Position numbers and translations under genes: made by a program. Shown piece after piece: positions 61,851-64,000 of a stretch of 64,000 bases of DNA (positions are counted from its first letter, which is position 1; each line of letters starts with the position of its first letter). Below the pieces are notes generated by a model. It worked only from the letters and a program-made list of their open reading frames with translations, had not been told where the DNA came from and searched no databases. Origin of the DNA: Sphagnum magellanicum (Eukaryota > Streptophyta > Sphagnopsida > Sphagnales > Sphagnaceae); NCBI GenBank assembly GCA_021904315.1, contig CM038917.1, forward strand, positions 2,852,001 to 2,916,000, given 5' to 3'.

Positions 61851-63475
61851 AGACCAAGAAGGGCTCAAAAGATTTTGCTTTTCCGTGTGACAAGGGGAAG
61901 ATCACCAACATCGACCGGCAACCACAATGCTGCAATTAAATGGGTGGCGAGATGTTTTCCTTTTTTGGTTGGGCAAGGACAAGAAGATCAAGAATAGAGC
62001 TTAAAGCTCATAGTAAACGAACGATGTTAAGGTGACAAACGAAGAATCTTGAGGTCGTAAACAGTCGCAAAACTCTCACCCAGGACTTCGAAAACGGACA
62101 CTTTGGAGTGTCGAAAGCAAGAAAGTCTGGGCCTCTGTGTCTCTTTTTCTGTGTCTCTGAATTTGGACTCATTTTCCCGAACTCGGGTCCTATATCCGCC
62201 CACTTTGAACCAGGTCCATTTAGAACTGGACCACCCCCCCTCATTACTCTCTCTCTCTATCTTTCTCTCTCTCTCTTTTGTCTTTTTTATCTGGCCCAAC
62301 CTTCTTTTGTCTTTTGGGCTTTTTCTCTCTTTTCATTCATTTATTTGTGTCAGGTAAAGCCCAAGGGTGGTAAACTAAGTACCTTCTAAAATATGTGTTA
62401 GCATACTAATGTGATTATTTATATTACAAGATAAAATTGTTTAAAAAATAACCCTATCTTTTGGCCCTTTTTCCATCTTGAAAACTCTTTTCATCACTAA
62501 ATGTTGATTTTTTTTTGCCAAGTGAGTAAATTTCACTTAAATTGGGTTTTGCATGTTGAATTTAAATATTTATTACACTGGATTCCAAATATTTGTTAAG
62601 TAGTTATAATAATAGTGACAACATCAATGAAAGGTAATTTAGCAATGAAGGCAAATTTAAAACTGAAGTTAAATTTTAGATTATCACCAACATTGGGGAA
62701 AGAAAGTTTTAGGTCATGTTTATTATGCTAGTGTTTTCTTTTTCAGTGTTGGGTTTTGATCTCACCTTGAGTTCAGCCCTTTTATGAGAAAACTGCAAAC
62801 TTTTGATGCTGAATCCTTTTTCTTTTGAGGTTTACTTTATTGTACTAACCAGAGTTTGAAAGTTACCTTGATGCTATTATGGAACATGCCAAGTAGGGTT
62901 TACCCTGAACTATTGATTCACATCAGAATTAGAACTAACAAGGGGTGTGTCAGACTGTGGTCTTGCCATTTACACTAAAAAGTATTATCTTTAAGGCAAA
63001 AGAAGAATTATGGAAACTCAAATATTTCACCATGCGAAAATATAATCTTTCAAAAAACCCTCTAAAAGAAACCAAAATCCTTCAAGATATTATAAACTCT
63101 ATAACTAATCTCAAGTTTCAATACAAGCCAAAATATCATCTTTCAAAAATCCTCATACAAAAATAGACCTATTATTACCTAGGAGCCAAAATCCCTTAAG
63201 CTACTATACTCTTATAATGAATCTAAACACAATATCCCTGCCTTGGTAGGCAAGGCCAATAATACCTTCATACTTCTGCTGGATAGTAGCACAAGACTGG
63301 AGTGTTCAAGATTTATTACTACTGTGTTTGAGTTTCATGATTGTGAGTGAGATCATTAATAGAGATGATCTTTGCCCAACAATCCTTCATGCCATAGCCA
63401 TAGCCTTAAAACCCCAAACCCTAAACCTTGGAGATCAAGGAAGCAGGTGGAAGATTTGGGAAAAGTGATCAGGAA
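61851..63475. other. Intergenic, TC microsatellite, no gene recognised
   Basis: A TC-rich tract lies at 62243-62275 (TCTCTCTCTCTATCTTTCTC and on). The rest is AT-rich without conserved frames. A CCCTAAACC pair occurs at 63417-63426. Confidence 0.5.
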
Positions 63476-63525
63476 GGAAGGGGATCTGATGATGATGATG
63501 GTGTGTTTTTGGTGCTTGTAATAAC

Positions 63526-64000
63526 AGTAAGACATACTGTCCCTATTGTGCACGAGTGAAGCAGTTGTTGAAGAGCTTGGGTGCCACAGGCAAAATTATT
63601 GAGCTCAACAATGAAAGTAAGTTAGTTTTTTGCTCTTGATAATCTCCACAGCCCCTGTTTCGAATGCAAGATATGAACTGAGAAGCTTGTAGTGATCATA
63701 CACATTTTTGTGAAGCTGTTTTATCTTCAGTTCTAGAGTCTAAGTTCTTTCTTTGTGGGCTAAGGGTTTGGGGTTTAGATGTGAGTGGACTTTCTTGTGG
63801 TGCTTTTGATTGAAAGACTTGGAAGTCAGTAAGAGGGCTGTGATTGGATGTAGCATCATCATGCACACAAGTGCTAATCATGTTCTATCTATCTGTTGGT
63901 GATGCAGATGATGGAGGTGCAATGCAGGCAGCTCTAGTAGAAATCTCAAAACAGCACACTGTGCAGCTCTAGTAGAAATCTCAATACAGCACACTGTGCC
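63526..64000 (+). pseudogene. Glutaredoxin (CPYC type), partial and frame-disrupted
   Basis: Exon 1 relic at 63526-63616 reads SKTYCPYCARVKQLLKSLGA and on to IIELNNE; CPYC (63538-63549) is the class I glutaredoxin redox pair, which reduces disulfides with glutathione. A donor GTAAGT (63617) and acceptor GCAG (63904-63907) define a 291-bp intron. The next exon starts with NDGGAMQAALVEISKQHTV, the expected segment before the TVP motif. A 35-bp tandem duplication (63928-63962 and 63963-63997) shifts the frame and creates TAG at 63970. Upstream, the usual strand before SKTYC is separated by about 17 extra bases (63509-63525) from GTGTTT. The gene continues past the window. It could be a pseudogene or an assembly error. 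Confidence 0.68.
63928..63997 (+). repeat. 35-bp tandem duplication within the glutaredoxin exon
   Basis: Two units, 63928-63962 and 63963-63997, both starting GCAGCTCTAGTAGAAATCTC and ending CACACTGT, differing by one base. The length is not a multiple of three. Confidence 0.9.

Noticed and set aside
62103-62389. Leu/Ser/Phe-rich ORFs of 84-93 codons
   Set aside because: They span a TC microsatellite and show no motif; both plus-strand frames and the minus strand are open by composition.
1-64000. tRNA, rRNA or other structural RNA genes
   Set aside because: I looked for tRNA-type A and B boxes and rRNA-like conserved stretches and saw none I could support by eye; a tRNAscan-SE or Infernal run would be decisive.

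Overview
This is a stretch of plant nuclear DNA. The evidence is GT-AG introns, a SIP-type aquaporin, a plant A1 aspartic protease, an arabinogalactan-type protein and a CPYC glutaredoxin, set far apart in AT-rich DNA full of decayed transposons. Low gene density, big old Ty3/gypsy elements and low GC suggest a gymnosperm such as a conifer. That placement is inference; nothing in the window names the species.

Layout: 1-1310 carries the first exon of an aspartic protease paralogue (minus strand, running off the left edge) and its upstream region. The same segment recurs in the same orientation at about 50102-51450, upstream part included, so it is a duplication spaced by 50 kb. 1920-3580 is a decayed LINE (minus) keeping ORF1-like and endonuclease parts but no reverse transcriptase. 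About 5100-10750 is a decayed autonomous Helitron (minus) with OTU-like, HUH Rep and PIF1-like helicase parts; an RPA-like zinc-ribbon fragment lies next to it at 11280-11700. 12661-24806 is a large Ty3/gypsy element (plus) with gag, protease, RT, RNase H, integrase and a long coiled-coil third ORF. 30750-36450 is a broken coiled-coil region on the minus strand, perhaps part of a similar element. 38200-41240 is a second, gag-only Ty3-type relic. Four copies of one GC-rich LTR-like element of about 0.8-0.95 kb lie at 14701, 34375, 37247 and 38777. Two have clean 5-bp target duplications; the other two are flanked by abnormally long direct duplications of about 209 and 27 bp. A CACTA-like non-autonomous element lies at 44123-45115.

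The gene-bearing part is on the right. An arabinogalactan-protein-like ORF lies at 45885-46196 (minus). The aspartic protease gene occupies 47116-50492 (minus) in 8 exons whose phases all agree (531 aa). Both of its Asp-Thr catalytic loops are altered. A SIP1-type aquaporin occupies 59997-61582 (minus) in 3 exons (275 aa). A glutaredoxin fragment (plus) begins near 63526 and is disrupted by a 35-bp tandem duplication at the right edge.

The genes do not form a pathway or operon; they are independent plant genes among transposons. I found no new defence or metabolic system. The most unusual observations are the atypical aspartic protease, the OTU-Rep-helicase Helitron, and the long duplications flanking two of the four LTR copies.
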